Origin: Oryzias latipes
Taxonomy: Eukaryota > Chordata > Actinopteri > Beloniformes > Adrianichthyidae
NCBI RefSeq assembly: GCF_002234675.1
Contig: NC_019871.2
Span: 28,892,094 to 28,956,093 of the forward strand
DNA length: 64,000 bases
Direction of reading: 5' to 3'
The notes beneath the pieces are model-generated. The model saw only the letters and a program-made list of their open reading frames with translations, was not told where the DNA came from and did no database searches. The position numbers and the translations under genes are program-made. Positions 46,288 through 57,807 of this stretch are shown here, piece by piece. How positions within the stretch are numbered: the first letter of the stretch is position 1; each line of letters opens with the position of its first letter.

Positions 46288-49118
46288 CTATTTTATCACT
46301 TCCAGACATTTTTTTGAAAAGTCCAGAAGTCGTTGCTGTGGCGTGTGGGCACCCAGCAACTCCTTATTTGTCTTTGGGGCCACCACAGCCAATTCACAGA
46401 TCGGAGCATTGCTGACAATGGTGTTTCGGTCAACACCGACCTTTTGATATGCCAAACTCAGCTTTCTCCCTTTCTTGTAAGCCTTAAGACTTTCTTGTAT
46501 CTCTTGTGACCTCTTGAGGATGACGTGCTGAAACAGATAGAAATTTAAGTACAACAAACATAAAATAAGTGAATCAACACTGGGACACAAACACAGATGC
46601 TATGTGGTTGCAAAAAGTAATGAAGATTACACACACAAGGCAATTGGAGAGTTCACAATACCATACCCACCAGGACATACATTTTGAAAAAAAACTTTAT
46701 ACAAAAACAGAAAGACAGATAGACAGAAAAAGAGAGATACAGACAAACAGAAACACAGAGAGACACATGTGATGTCTCCATGCTCGACACCCTGACACAC
46801 ATGAGGGGAGTGGCCTTTTTGCTGTCCTCTTTTCACGCTTACTTCTTCGCCTGCTGTGTTCCCTTTTTGTCTTCTTTTTCTTTCTTTTGTCCTTTTTTTT
46901 TACTCCAGTGGCGTTGCATCTTTTGTTTTCTTGCGTTTTTTCTTCAATTTCCGATATGAAAAATCAGTTGATGAGGTGCTGGATGAAGAGGAGCTGAATG
47001 AAGTGGAGCTGGATGAGCTGGAGGATGAAGACAAAGAAGATGCACCAGGAGATGTGTTGGCCGAGGAAGATGAATCATTTGTCCCACTGTTATCTGTATA
47101 AACAACATAATAAAAAAGCACAATTTAATAGTTCATTTGAAATTATTACCTATGATAATACAAGTCAACTCACATACATTCTTTTAACATTTATGTTTCC
47201 CAAGACTTGCTATGTAATCAATCAGCAAAACTGTGGGTCATCAGTTGAACAGATTTTTTTGCTGTTATTCGATGCTACAGATAGGCTATTATCTTTTAGG
47301 TATTAACTGTGCAATAACACATTTGTGTTCCAATAGACCGGGGCAATAAATGAATTTGATCAATTAATTCAATTTTGTAGTTCAAGATTTTCCCATTTTT
47401 TGGGAGAATCTGGCCTTTTTTTACCCAGCACTTTGCTTCTTGGAGTAAATCTGTCCTTGCTTTCAATGCATGTTTTAGTTATAGTTTACAGTTGCATGAT
47501 ATTAAAAATGTCTTCATGCCATTTACGAATTACTTTTAGATCATTTCATTTTCTCAAAAAAAAAAGTTTTAATTCTCGTCAGCTGGTTCAGACTACAGTT
47601 GATCCCTTAGGCGATGCATGGGGGTCTTTTTAAGAGACATGTTCTGCTGCTGTGCTAAAGGAAACAAAAACAACTTATTTGTGATAGGAAATGAAACACA
47701 TTATTGATTGTGGCTGGTGACTCAAAAGGAAAATTTGGTCACTGGGGTGGTGACTTTAAACTTAGAGCATCAAATCACAAGCAGCAAAATCCGTTTGAAG
47801 GTCTTTAGCAGAAGAGGGAGTATGAGGACAACTTAGAGAAAGTTTTTTGTTTTTTTTTTTTGGCCGTAGCCCCCAGCCCCATGTTTTGATGAGGGCCTTC
47901 TCACCATTAAATGTTGGCCTTTCTTTCCCTCAATATATATATTTCACAAAGCACCAAAGTATTATTACCAGGTGTGCAGTCCTGTTTCGAACAACCAAAC
48001 AAAACTGTGGGCCCACTTACTTTGACCAACTTGTTGGCAGAGGGAGTCTCTCTCCTTAGGCAGGTCACAGATTTTTTTGGTGACTTTGTGCTGCTTCTTC
48101 TTCTTGGCCTCACATCGTTTAAGCTCTTTCTTCTGAAATGATACCATAAAGAACAAATTCTAATTATAAAAGCCAGGTTAGGGTAAATGTATAAAATATG
48201 ACCTTTTAAAAAAATGTTTTGATGTTCTGAAGGGTCACCAATGAGCTCATTAACAAGACTAGGCTAATGAAGAGCAAACCTTCATTAGCCAAATGTTGCT
48301 CTTAATTTTACTCCTCCATCAGTAAATTTGGTCATATTTGGCACCTAGCGAGTTTTTAATTTTGGACCCCGCCTGCATTCTTATATCCTTGGAGTGTTTT
48401 CTACTTTCTACACTGGACGCTGATGTTTTATTTGATCTTTTGTCCATTTTCCACAACCTGGAATAGACTTTTCTGTCTGTCAAACACCCAGAGTCAAGAT
48501 GAGATAAGAGAAACAAATTCACTTTGATGCAGACGTGTTTATTCTCCTTCCATTTTTCAGAAAATCCAGTAAACCCAATGAATTACATCCATTTTATGGA
48601 TGAAAACTATTTTCTATTTGGAAGCAGCTGTTAGTTTGTTGCGGGATCTGTGGTCATAAGCGGTGTCTAAGCCCCTCCCCGCCTATGTACCTGTTCACCT
48701 GTCCACGTCCTCTGCAGCCAAGTTGGTTTGCCCCGCGCGTTAACCCCCCACCACCACCACCACCACAGACACACACACACACGTGTACGGGCTCCTCCAG
48801 TGTTCTTCGCAGAGTGCAAATACTGTAATTACAACAAGAACACACGACAGTAAGGGTGCCCTTGCGCACATTTCATTAACTTAGACGTGGAAATGAGCGG
48901 TTTTAGTCTAGAAAAACTGCGGAGGGGGGGCACATTTTTGGAGCGCTCGTGGCACGAGTCGTGCAGGAAGATTGTGCCCTAGCCACTGGCTTCACTAATA
49001 TGGTTGAATTGTGTAAAACAAATCAACAAATCCGATGTTTAATCAATCCCAATCAAGCTTCTTTTCATTGAAAGAAGGGATAACACGTTTGCTTACCGAC
49101 ACCGTCGTCCATCATCAT
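46288..49118 (-). pseudogene. CCDC106-like gene carried by the transposon
   Basis: Exons inferred on the minus strand: 49118-49097 (MMMDDGV, donor GTAAGC), 48476 to about 48420 (DRKVYSRLWKMDKRSNKTS; donor unclear), 48132-48021 (112 bp, a basic coiled-coil-like segment ending DSLCQQVGQ, donor GTAAGT), 47093-46903 (Ser-rich, then the basic YRKLKKKRKKTKDATPLE), and 46527-46288 (GRKLSLAYQKVGVDRNTIV, APICELAVVAP). The last block is the conserved part of CCDC106-like proteins as I remember them. Phases fit except at 46903, where GAG is followed by TAAAAA rather than GTAAAA: a lost G would break this donor. It diverges from the transposase gene. Its role in transposition is unknown. Confidence 0.55.
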
Positions 49119-49548
49119 GTGCACATCCGGCTGGTCCACAGTTGAAGTTTCCCTCCCCCCGAAATTCCCGCTGTTGACTTCTTCCTCTTTTTTCCGACAG
49201 TACGTGGATTTATTGCGGTAGTTTGCGCATTCCCACTGGGGTTCGACATTTTACCAGACCGTGTGTTCATCTCTATGCCTTGAAATCCAACTTGCTACAT
49301 GACTTGTGAGTGAAAAATGGGCGCATCTGTCTAGGTTGTCGCCGGCTGCAACTAATCAAAATGGGCCTACAACGGTGATTGACAAGTTGATAACCAGCCG
49401 ATATGATGCAGGAGGCCGCATGACACCGCCCCTAGCCCATGAATACAAATATGATTGGTTTGTTTTATCCTCATTACACCGAATTATTATAGTTTACAAT
49501 TCGAAGGTAATCTGGCGGGAGCTAGTCACTGAAACTCAGGAATAGTGG
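49119..49548. promoter_or_regulatory. Intergenic region between the divergent transposon genes
   Basis: Lies between the start of the CCDC106-like gene and the transposase exons. A shared bidirectional promoter is inferred from layout only. A first transposase exon may lie here, but I cannot define it. Confidence 0.3.
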
Positions 49549-51145
49549 TGTTGCTCCCATTTTTTATGGTATGAACTCAAAGATGTGAAACTTTTTCCAC
49601 ATACACAAACTAACCAGTTCTCTGAAATATTGTTCACAAATCTAAATCTGTGATAGTGAGCACTTCTCCTTTGCCAAGACAACCCATCCCACCTCGCAGG
49701 TGTGCCATATCAAGATGCTGATTAGACAGCATGATTATTGCACAGGTGTGCCTTAGACTGGCCACAAGAAAAGGCCACTCTGAAATCTTCAGTTGTATCA
49801 CACAGCACAATGCCACAGATGTCGCAAGTTTTGAGGGAGCGTGCAATTGGCATGCTGATAGCAGGAATGTCCACCAGAGCTGTTGCTAGGGAATTGAATG
49901 TCCATTTCTCCACAATAAGTCGTCTCCAAAGGCGTTTCCGAGAATTTGGCAGCACATCCAACCAGCCTCACAACCGCAGACCACGTGTAACCACACCAGC
50001 CCAAGACCTCCACATCCAGCATGTCCACCTGCAAGATCGTCTGAGACCAGCCACTCGGACAGCTGCTGAAACAATCGGTTTGCATAACCACAGAATTTCT
50101 GCACAAACTGTCAGAAACCGTCTCAGGGAAGCTCATCTGCATGCTCGTCGTCCTCATGGAGGTCTCGACCTCACTCCAGTTCGTCGTCGTAACCGACTTG
50201 AGTGGGCAAATGCTCACATGCAATGGCGTCTGGCACGTTGGAGAGGTGTTCTCTTCACGGATGAATCCCAGTTCACACTGTTCAGGGCAGATGGCAGACA
50301 GCGTGTGTGGCGTCGTGTGGGTGAGCGGTTTTCTGATGTCAATGTTGTGGATCGAGTAGCCCATGGTGGTGGTGGGATCATGGTATGGGCAGGCATATTT
50401 TATGGGCGAAGAACACAGGTGCATTTCATTGATGGCATTTTGAATGCATAGAGATACCCTGACGAGATCCTGGGGCCCATCGTTGTGCCGTACATCCAAC
50501 AACATCACCTCATGTTGCAGCATGATAATGCATGGCCCCATGTTGCAAGGATCTGTACACAATTATTGGAAGCTGAAAACATCCCAGTTCTTGCATGGCC
50601 AGCATACTCACCGGACATGTCACCCATTGAGCATGTTTGGGATGCTCTGGATCGGCGTATACGACAGCGTGTTCCAGTTCCTGCCAATATCCAGCAACTT
50701 CGCCCAGCCATTGAAGAAGAGTGGAACAACATTCCACAGGCCACAATAGACAACCTGATCAACTCTATGCGAAGGAGATGTGTCGCACTTGATGAGGCAA
50801 ATGGTGGTCACACCAGATACTGACTGGTTGTCTGAGTCCCCTGACCCCCTCAATAAAACAAAACTGAAGATTTCAGAGTGGCCTTTTCTTGAGGCCAGTC
50901 TAAGGCACACCTGTGCAATAATCATGCTGTCTAATCAGCATTTTGATATGGCACACCTGCGAGGTGGGATGGATTGTCTTGGCAAAGGAAAGTGCTCACT
51001 ATCACAGATTTAGACAGATTTGTGAACAATATTTCAGAGAACTGGTTATTTTGTGTATGTGGAAAATGTTTCAAATATTTGAGTTCATACCATAAAAAAT
51101 GGGAGCAATAACAAAAGCGTTGTGTTTATATTTTTGGTCAGTGTA
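49549..51145 (+). mobile_element. Tc1-type transposon
   Basis: Long inverted repeats of roughly 240 bp (left TTGCTCCCATTTTTTATGG, right complement of the same) flank a transposase. The right end is CAGTGTA with a TA target. The outermost left ~40 bp do not match the right end, so the left terminus is damaged. Confidence 0.8.
49810..50823 (+). pseudogene. Tc1-type DD34E transposase with one nonsense mutation
   Basis: From ATG at 49810 (MPQMSQVLRERAIGMLIAG) the protein shows a paired helix-turn-helix N-terminus (TRAVARELNVHFSTISRLQ), a first catalytic Asp in FTDESQF, the second in QHDNAWPH and the Glu in YSPDMSPIEHVW, ending at 50823. A TAG at 50449-50451 follows the GILNA block; the same frame continues directly after it, so this appears to be a single in-frame nonsense change. 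Length otherwise fits Tc1 transposases at about 337 codons. It is inserted next to an exon of the host transposon's own transposase. Confidence 0.8.
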
Positions 51146-51222
51146 AGAAGATGGATGAGATGCAAAAAATGCAAACACAAGATGAAATTCAGGGAATCAC
51201 TCTGTGTGGATCACTATGCATG
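51146..51222 (+). pseudogene. Merlin-like transposase, N-terminal zinc-ribbon exon
   Basis: Reads RRWMRCKKCKHKMKFRESLC, a W.C..C...FR motif like the N-terminal ribbon of Merlin/IS1016 transposases, and ends at a strong donor GTAAGT (51223). The Tc1 element ends immediately before it, so the exon's 5' part is cut off. Confidence 0.5.
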
Positions 51223-51829
51223 GTAAGTTTCTTTTTATTGAATAAATGACGACACACATTGATAATTTGTTAAAGAATTTCTTGTGAAAATTAAATCTAT
51301 TTATTTGTGCTAATAAGAGTGCATCTAAACTCACGTTAAGATTAGGGTAAACATGCTGACTATTGGTCCTTCTTGCCAAATTTTTGACAATTAAAATAAA
51401 CTTTTTTAACTCCTCAATTTATAACCATCTGCCTTCTGCCCCTGACATGAGGTAGTGAAGTTGATTTTCGGGATTCATCAACTGAGTCATCGTATCTATG
51501 GGCAACTACTGTCCCGATGACTCAGAGCGACTCAATAACTGTTTACTGATTTCAACACGGCGGCGCCCGTGTCAGGAAGCAATGGTGCACCTCGAGTCGT
51601 ACATTGTTTTTACAGTCTATGAGTTAACGTCAATGTCAATCTCAGATCCAGACCACATCTTCCCAGCTCAGCCTGCCCTCACGAGCCCCACTCCTTTTTT
51701 TCTTTTTCTTTTGCATTTTTATGGTCTGAGCGTGGAGTCAGCAACTGCCCTGTTGTTACTGTTACCCTTTAATTTCTAGATACACACTACTATAAACTAA
51801 ACAATGTACATGTATGTACATGATTACAA
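51223..51829. other. Intron or spacer of the transposase gene
   Basis: No motif assigned. A CAACACGGCGGCGCCCG stretch at 51554-51570 is GC-rich against an AT-rich background. Confidence 0.35.
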
Positions 51830-52522
51830 CACGCTAAAAGGGGGTGCATATCTGCTATAAAAAATATCAACACTATTCACCCCCTAAAAATATACATTCC
51901 AACACAAACACACACACACCCTCACAAACACACATACATGCACACACATTTTGCAAGGAAGGTGGGACCTAGGACCATCTGTCCCCTACCCCTTCCCTGG
52001 TGGGGGGTACGGGGCCCTTGGCAACGGCGGCCGTGTGCCCGGGGTGCCGGTTTGTGGGGGGGGTGTCACATTACACCTGAGCCGAGGGTGTCCGTGTCCC
52101 TAGGGGGTGGGTTCTAGTTCTTGCCCCTGGGTGCTGGGCCCCGCCAAAACTCCGAGCCTGGTCGGGCCAAGTTCACAACACCCCTCGTGGGCCCCCTTTT
52201 TCCCCGGGATGCTCCCCCCCTGGGCGGGGGCGGCTGGCCCCTGCCTTGCTCCTCCCTGGACCATCCGTTGGCCGGGTGGGTGGCTGCCTGGAGTGCGGGG
52301 CGGGTCTCCCTTGGGGGGTCCTGGCTCGTACCTGGGGTTGGGGCGGGGGGATGCCCGTAACTCCTGGGTGGTGATAGGCTGCTCGTCTGGGGCTGTGGGC
52401 GCCCTTCTCGGGTGGGGCCCTGCGTTGGGCTCTCCCGGCGCGGCGGGGGGGCTTCTCTCCTGGTTGGGCTGGGGCGGCGCTCTCTTTCCCCCCGTGCCTC
52501 CCTGCTCTCTGGCTAGCAAGCA
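51830..52522 (+). mobile_element. L1 3' UTR internal fragment
   Basis: Matches the complement of about 54660-55400 (for example AAGGTGGGACCTAGGACCAT). It lacks both the poly(A) end and ORF2, and lies directly upstream of the transposase catalytic exon, whose 5' part it probably replaced. Confidence 0.65.
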
Positions 52523-53089
52523 AGAGGCCAGTACATCGGGGGGCAGCAGCAGTTTGTCACAGTTGATGAGAGCCACTTTAGACTTAAAAGAAAGGCAAGC
52601 ACTATTACGTAATAATGCAAATATACTAATTATCATTGAATGACAGATATTTTTTTGGTTTGATGAAGAACAATTTCTAATATTTCATGTTTTCAACAGT
52701 ATGGACGGGGACGAATGGCTGGTGGGTGGAAGAGGATGAAGTGGGTGTTTGGGATGCTAGGTGTTAACCGGAGGGGGAGAAGACATGCTAAACCTATTCT
52801 TCGTTTGGTCGAGAGAAGAAGGAGAGATCTGGTGCCACTTATAGCTCACCATGTTAAAATAGGCTCTACAATAAAAATTGAGGAATGGCGGGCTTATCAC
52901 AATGCTTTACCTCAGCTAGGTTACACTCATTTCACTGTCAATCACAGTGTGTCATATGTCGATGCCCAAACAGGTGCACATACTCAACACATAGAGAGAG
53001 CCTGGAGAACAGTTGAAGAAAATGTGTGGAGACTCAGGGGAAATCGTACAGAAGAGTTACTGTTAGACCATCTCAGAGTTATGGCATGA
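52523..53089 (+). pseudogene. Merlin/IS1016-type transposase, catalytic part
   Basis: Two exons: about 52523-52594, reading QYIGGQQQFVTVDESHF with the first catalytic Asp in VDES, and 52700-53089, reading WVFGMLGVNRRG, an EEWRAY block and HTQHIERAW before the stop. The pattern IGG..V.VDES, WVFG, the Asp/Glu-W-R-A-Y position and H-T-Q-x-I-E-x-x-W is that of the ISXO2/IS1016-type DDE domain found in Merlin elements. In the EEWRAY position this family usually has an Asp; here it is Glu-Glu. The intron 52595-52699 starts GCAAGC and ends CAG, a GC-AG intron. The 3' UTR continues into the right terminal repeat. Confidence 0.7.
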
Positions 53090-53189
53090 GTGGCTTGGCC
53101 GTCAGCATCGCAAAGGGCCGCTAGGACGGGTAATCCATGACATTGCTGTGATGTATGGACATTAAAAGATCTGTTTAACCAGTGTTCTG

Positions 53190-53551
53190 CTCAAAAAGTT
53201 CCTAAATTCTGTTTTATTCTGCTGATCTACCATGTGACGGCTCAGTATGTGTGGAAAAGGAATAAACAGTGTTCAACACTTCATTTGTGGTGTTTCTTTG
53301 GTCAAGTACGGTTCACAGAAAAAGCTATTAGTGAAAGAAGGTTGAGATAAAGCATCTGATATTTTGAATATTACATATTTTTATACCTTGAACTTGTTCC
53401 ACCCATTTTGTTTTCATAAAGCGTCACTAGTAGATGGTTAACAAACTATTAACAACTGACCTGTAAAGGGTGAGTTAATATACCAGTTATCCGTTAGTTA
53501 TTAGCTTGTAAATGTTATTTGGAGATTATAAAGTTGGAATTGATCCTCATT
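53190..53551. repeat. Right terminal inverted repeat of the Merlin-like element
   Basis: Inverted match of 45709-46095. It contains GGAATAAACAGTGTTC on the plus strand, a poly(A) signal downstream of the transposase stop. Confidence 0.75.
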
Positions 53552-53885
53552 TCCAAATAACTGAGAAGGAGGAAGATTTGTTAAAAGATCTCCCTGAAAA
53601 CCCTGTGGTCTAAAGGACCCACAGATTTAGGGTTAATTAAAGGCACTTTACCAGTTCAGATTGGACCAAGAACAGAATTTAGACCATGTGTTCGACAGTA
53701 CCCTTTAAAACCAGATGCACAAGAAGGTATTAAACTAGTAATTAAAGATTTAATAGCTGCAGAAGTAATTATCAAGTGCAATAATTCACCATTTAACACT
53801 CCTGTATTTCCAGTGAAAGAACAGGCGCCCTCCACTTGTTGGAGGATGGTACAAGACTTACAAGTGGTAAACAATGCAGTTATTC

Positions 53886-55740
53886 TTTTTTTTTTTTTTT
53901 TTTAACCTTGTCCTGTCCAACAGCTGGGCAAACAGATGAGAGCTGAGGGCCTCTTGTGTTGGACATATTTTACTTTAACAAGAGGGGTTATTAATCTTCA
54001 GACAAACCAAAGGTATGTCTGAATAAACCCCTTTTGTAATTGAGGCCAAACTTTATTAATTTCAAACATGTTTGAAGATCTTTGGTGTTGGACCGGACGG
54101 AAAAAGAAAGAGGGGAAGAAGAGAGAGGGACGTTAGAGAGAGGGGGGGAAGGAGGGTGATAGTAGGAGGGGAAGGGGGATAAGACCATGAAGCAGCATAA
54201 AGCAACAAGTTTACTGGTTGTTAATCACCATGGTAAGGCTCAAATGCAGTACAAAAAGGGCGGAGCCTGTCCACACACACACCCAAGTGTCAAACACACC
54301 TGTTAGCTGCAAAAATGTCCATCTGTCGACATGTACACAAAACAGATAGTGCTCACACGCATACTTATGCCTTAAAACCAACTAGTGTGAAACATTTCAG
54401 TCATTCAGTCACGCAAACCGCCAGTGCAAAGGTGAGCCAACACCCGTGCTCAGGTGAGTGCTCATGTTCTTCTAAAATGGATGGTGGAATGTGTAAAGAA
54501 GGAGGGAGAGCGCCCAGCCATCCCCACCCCAAGACCCCCACCGCAGCAGCAGCGGCAGCCGGAATCCCCCCCACGCCACACGGAAACCGGCAGGGAACAA
54601 CCGCCGCCCGGGCGACCAAGCCCGCCACCCAGGCCAGGGCCAGCAGGACCGCCGCAAGGCCCCCAGAGCCAGAGAGCAGGGAGGCACGGAGGGAAAGAGA
54701 GGGCCGCCCCAGCCCAACCAGGAGAACAGCCCCCCCGCCGCGCCGGGAGAACCCAATGCAGGGCCCCACCGGAGAGGGACGCCCACAGCCCCAGACGAGC
54801 ACCCCACCACCACCCAGGAGTTCTGGGCATCCCCCCGCCCCAACCCCAGGTACGAGCCAGGACCCCCCAAGGGAGACCCGCTCCGCACTCCAGGCAGCCA
54901 TCCGCCCGGCCCACGGTTGGTCCAGGGAGGAGCAAGGCAGGGGCCCGCCGCCCCCGCCCAGGAGGGGGGAACCCCGGGGAAAAAAGAGGGCCCACAAGGG
55001 GTGTTGTAAATATGGCCCGACCAGGCTCGGCCACAGTTGGAAATTTGGCGGGGCCCAGCGCTCAGGAGCAAGGACCAGAACCCACCCCCCAGGGACACCA
55101 ACACCCCCGGCTCAGATGTAATGTGAACCCCCCCACCGCGCGGAGAGAGCACCGCCGGGCCCAGGAAGCCGGCACCCCGGGGACACGGCCGCCGTTGCAA
55201 AGGGGCCCGTACCCCCCACCAGGGAAGAAGCAGGGGACAGATGGTCCTAGGTCCCACCTTCCTTGCAAAATATGTGTGCGTGTATGTGTGTTTAAGAGGG
55301 TGTGTGTGTGCATGTGTGTGTGTTTATGTTGGGATGTATATATTGAGGGGGGAGGGGTGTGTGTACTAAGGGGGGTGCAGTTAAAATTGGCGGGTAGGGC
55401 ACTAAGGGGACATCTCCTGATTACTCACAGTGATGTCCCCTCACCCCCCCCACCAAGGGGCCCTAAATGTCTAAGGTGCGGTTAAAATTGGCGGGTAGGG
55501 TGCTAGGAGGACATCTGCTGATTGCTGGCAGTGATGTCCAAGCACCCCCCCTACCAAGGGCCCTACATGTCTAAGGTGCAAATAAAACCGAAAGAGGGGG
55601 GGCCCACTCCATACGGCAACCATAGGAGGGGGGGCCACTGCCTAGTAAACCCCCCCCAAGGCTCATCGCAGGCTAAGCCCCCCACCCCCTCACCCTATTA
55701 TGAGGTTATATGAGGAAGGGGGTAAGTTGGGGACAGCTGC
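53886..55740 (-). mobile_element. L1 3' UTR insertion with 16-bp target duplication
   Basis: Starts with a T-run (poly(A) tail on the minus strand) and is flanked by AACAATGCAGTTATTC at 53870-53885 and 55741-55756, inside the ERV reverse transcriptase. It is 1855 bp, all 3' UTR: strand-asymmetric C-rich (G-rich on the RNA strand) from 54520 to 55250, TG repeats at 55275-55335, and two tandem variants of CTAAATGTCTAAGGTGCGG near 55463 and 55569. It is the longest 3' UTR copy in the window. Confidence 0.85.
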
Positions 55741-56817
55741 AACAATGCAGTTATTCAAAGAGCACCCTGTGTGCCTGACCCCGTACATCCGTACATCCAA
55801 CAACATCACCTGACTCCTTACGATCGGATGAAGCTGTCTTCACAGTGGTAGACATCAGTAATGCATTCTTTCCTGTGCCTGTCCACAAGGACAGCCAGTA
55901 CTGGTTTGTGTTCACATATGACGGCCAAAGGTACACTTACACCAGACTACCGCAAGGTTAGTGCGAATGCCCTACTATTTATTCTCCAGTAATGATAGCG
56001 AGCATGGCAAAATTCCAACCTCCAGGGGGAAGTCAAAAACTAATTTATGTGGATGATGTTGTGATAGCATCACCAGACAAAAAAAAATTGTATGAAGGAT
56101 TCAGTGGCACTGTTAAAACATTTAGCTGATGAAGGCCATAAAGTCAGTTATAAATAATTTACAGCTGTGCAGGGAACAGAAAAAATATCTTATAACTTGG
56201 TCATATTTAAGCGCAGCAGTATGCACAATTATGGAAGAACTTAAAACTGCAATTATGCAAGCACCAAAACCTCTAACGAAAAAGCAAATGATGTCATTTT
56301 TAGGCCTGACTAATTATCGCAGAAACTGGGTATCGAGTTATGCCGTAATAACGGTTTCCCTCCAAAAGTGAATGTATGAAGAAGATTTAAAAATGACTTC
56401 CCCTGTAAACTGGACGCAAGAAGCAGACATGGCCTTTTGTGACAAAACCTATCCAAACATTCGGACTAGAAATCAACGCAAATGATGCTCAGGGAAATCT
56501 TAGACCAAAACGTGGGAAGTTTCCAACTCCCTGATGTCCATTTCAAGTTATACACATGGACTTTATAGAATTAAACAAAAGTGAAGGAAAAATTCTGTCT
56601 GGTCATAATAGATTCATTCTTTAAATGGATTGAATTGTTCCCAACAAAACATCCTGGTGCAATAACAGTAGCCAGAGCATTATGCAAAGATATAATATCT
56701 CTGTATCGTGTACCTGGAAAAAAAAATGAAAAATTTATAGTGACAATGGGTCTCATTTTGTTAATGAAATCATAAAAAGGATAGGAACTATGTTTCACAT
56801 TAACACAATAACAAAGA

Positions 56818-57807
56818 ATTAATAATTTAATAATTAATAATATTAATAATTAATAATAATTAATAACATCAGCCCTTTAATTAAGTGCTTGGAGGAATTA
56901 CAAATCTGGATGGCTCTTAATTTTCTCCACCTCAATGAGGAAAAGACAGAGGTGATTGTCTTTGGTCCCAGTGGCAACAGTGGGTCACACCCAATAGCTC
57001 TGGGCTCTCTCACTCAATCTGTTAAATCTACTGTCACAAACTGAGGAGTTAAGATGGACAATGGTTTTAATTTTGACCAGCAGATCAGTTCGGTGGTGAG
57101 ATCCAGCTTCTTTCAATTAAGGCAGCTGGCTAAAGTCAAAGCGTTTTTATCAAGAAAGCACTTTGAGACAGTAATCCACGCCTTTGTTACAACTCGGCTA
57201 GATTACTGTAACTCTCTTTACTTTGGTGCCCCTCACTCATCCTTGTGCCGTCTCCAGCTGCTGCAGAACGCTGCTGCACGCTTGTTAACTGGAACGTGGA
57301 AGCGAGAGCATGTTACACCAGTTCGGGCTGCCTGTCCATTTTAGAGTTGGTTTTAAAATTCTTTTATTTGTTTTTAAGTCTTTAAATGGTCTTGCTCCAC
57401 CCTACCTCTCTCAGCTGCTACATCTGCATTCGCCTTCCCGCTCACTTAGATCAGCTGATCAGCTGCTCCTGGATGTGCCAAGGACACGGCAGAAACTCAG
57501 AGGGGATGGAGCATTTGCCGTTGCTAGCCCCAGCTGGTGGAATGCACTCCCTATGTGGATTAGGAAGGCCTGTTTGTTGAATGATTTTAGATCCAAGTCA
57601 AAAACCCACTTTTCATCCCTGGTGTTTAACTCAGCGTGAGTTGATGGTTTTATTGGTTTTATTTATTTTATTTTATTTTTTTTAATTTATTGATTTTATG
57701 CTGTTTGTTTTAGTTTGTTGTTTTGTTTTATTCTGCGTTGTTAAGCCCTTTGGTCACCTCCTGCTGTTTTAAAAGCGCTTTATAAAGTTGACTTGACTTG
57801 ACTTGAC
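56818..57807 (+). mobile_element. 5'-truncated L2-type LINE
   Basis: 57054-57639 reads the ORF2 C-terminal part (SSFFQLRQLAKVKAFLS, TTRLDYCNSLYFGAP, LQNAAARLLTGT, and an AFAVASPSWWNALP block), with a frame change near 57310-57345. It ends with GTTGACTTGACTTGACTTGAC, the short tandem tail of the family. It interrupts the ERV integrase, which resumes at 57808. Confidence 0.75.

Larger units (their letters stand above)
45709..53551. mobile_element. Merlin/IS1016-like transposon with two divergent genes
   Basis: 45709-46095 and 53190-53551 are inverted repeats of about 360-385 bp (for example GAGGATCAATTCCAACTTTAT and AACACTTCATTTGTGG with their complements). Between them lie a plus-strand transposase gene whose catalytic exon is of the ISXO2/IS1016 (Merlin) type and a minus-strand CCDC106-like gene with its own introns. 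A Tc1 element (49549-51145) and an L1 fragment (about 51830-52522) sit inside. The left outer boundary is uncertain and the right edge abuts ERV pol, so the target duplication cannot be seen. Confidence 0.65.

Noticed and set aside
46900..47121. Stand-alone serine-rich protein
   Set aside because: It is one exon of the CCDC106-like gene, with splice acceptor at 47093 and matching phase.
49798..50562. 254-codon minus-strand frame
   Set aside because: Antisense shadow of the Tc1 transposase, whose catalytic motifs are on the plus strand.
52100..52643. Pro/Gly-rich open frames on both strands
   Set aside because: L1 3' UTR composition; overlaps the transposase exon in a different frame.
45709..53551. 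A Teratorn-like (piggyBac-herpesvirus) element, known from medaka
   Set aside because: No piggyBac or herpesvirus genes are visible; the transposase is of the Merlin/IS1016 type.
54315..55485. Pro-rich frames of 268 and 343 codons and minus-strand shadows
   Set aside because: Fall entirely inside a 3' UTR-only L1 insertion bounded by target duplications.
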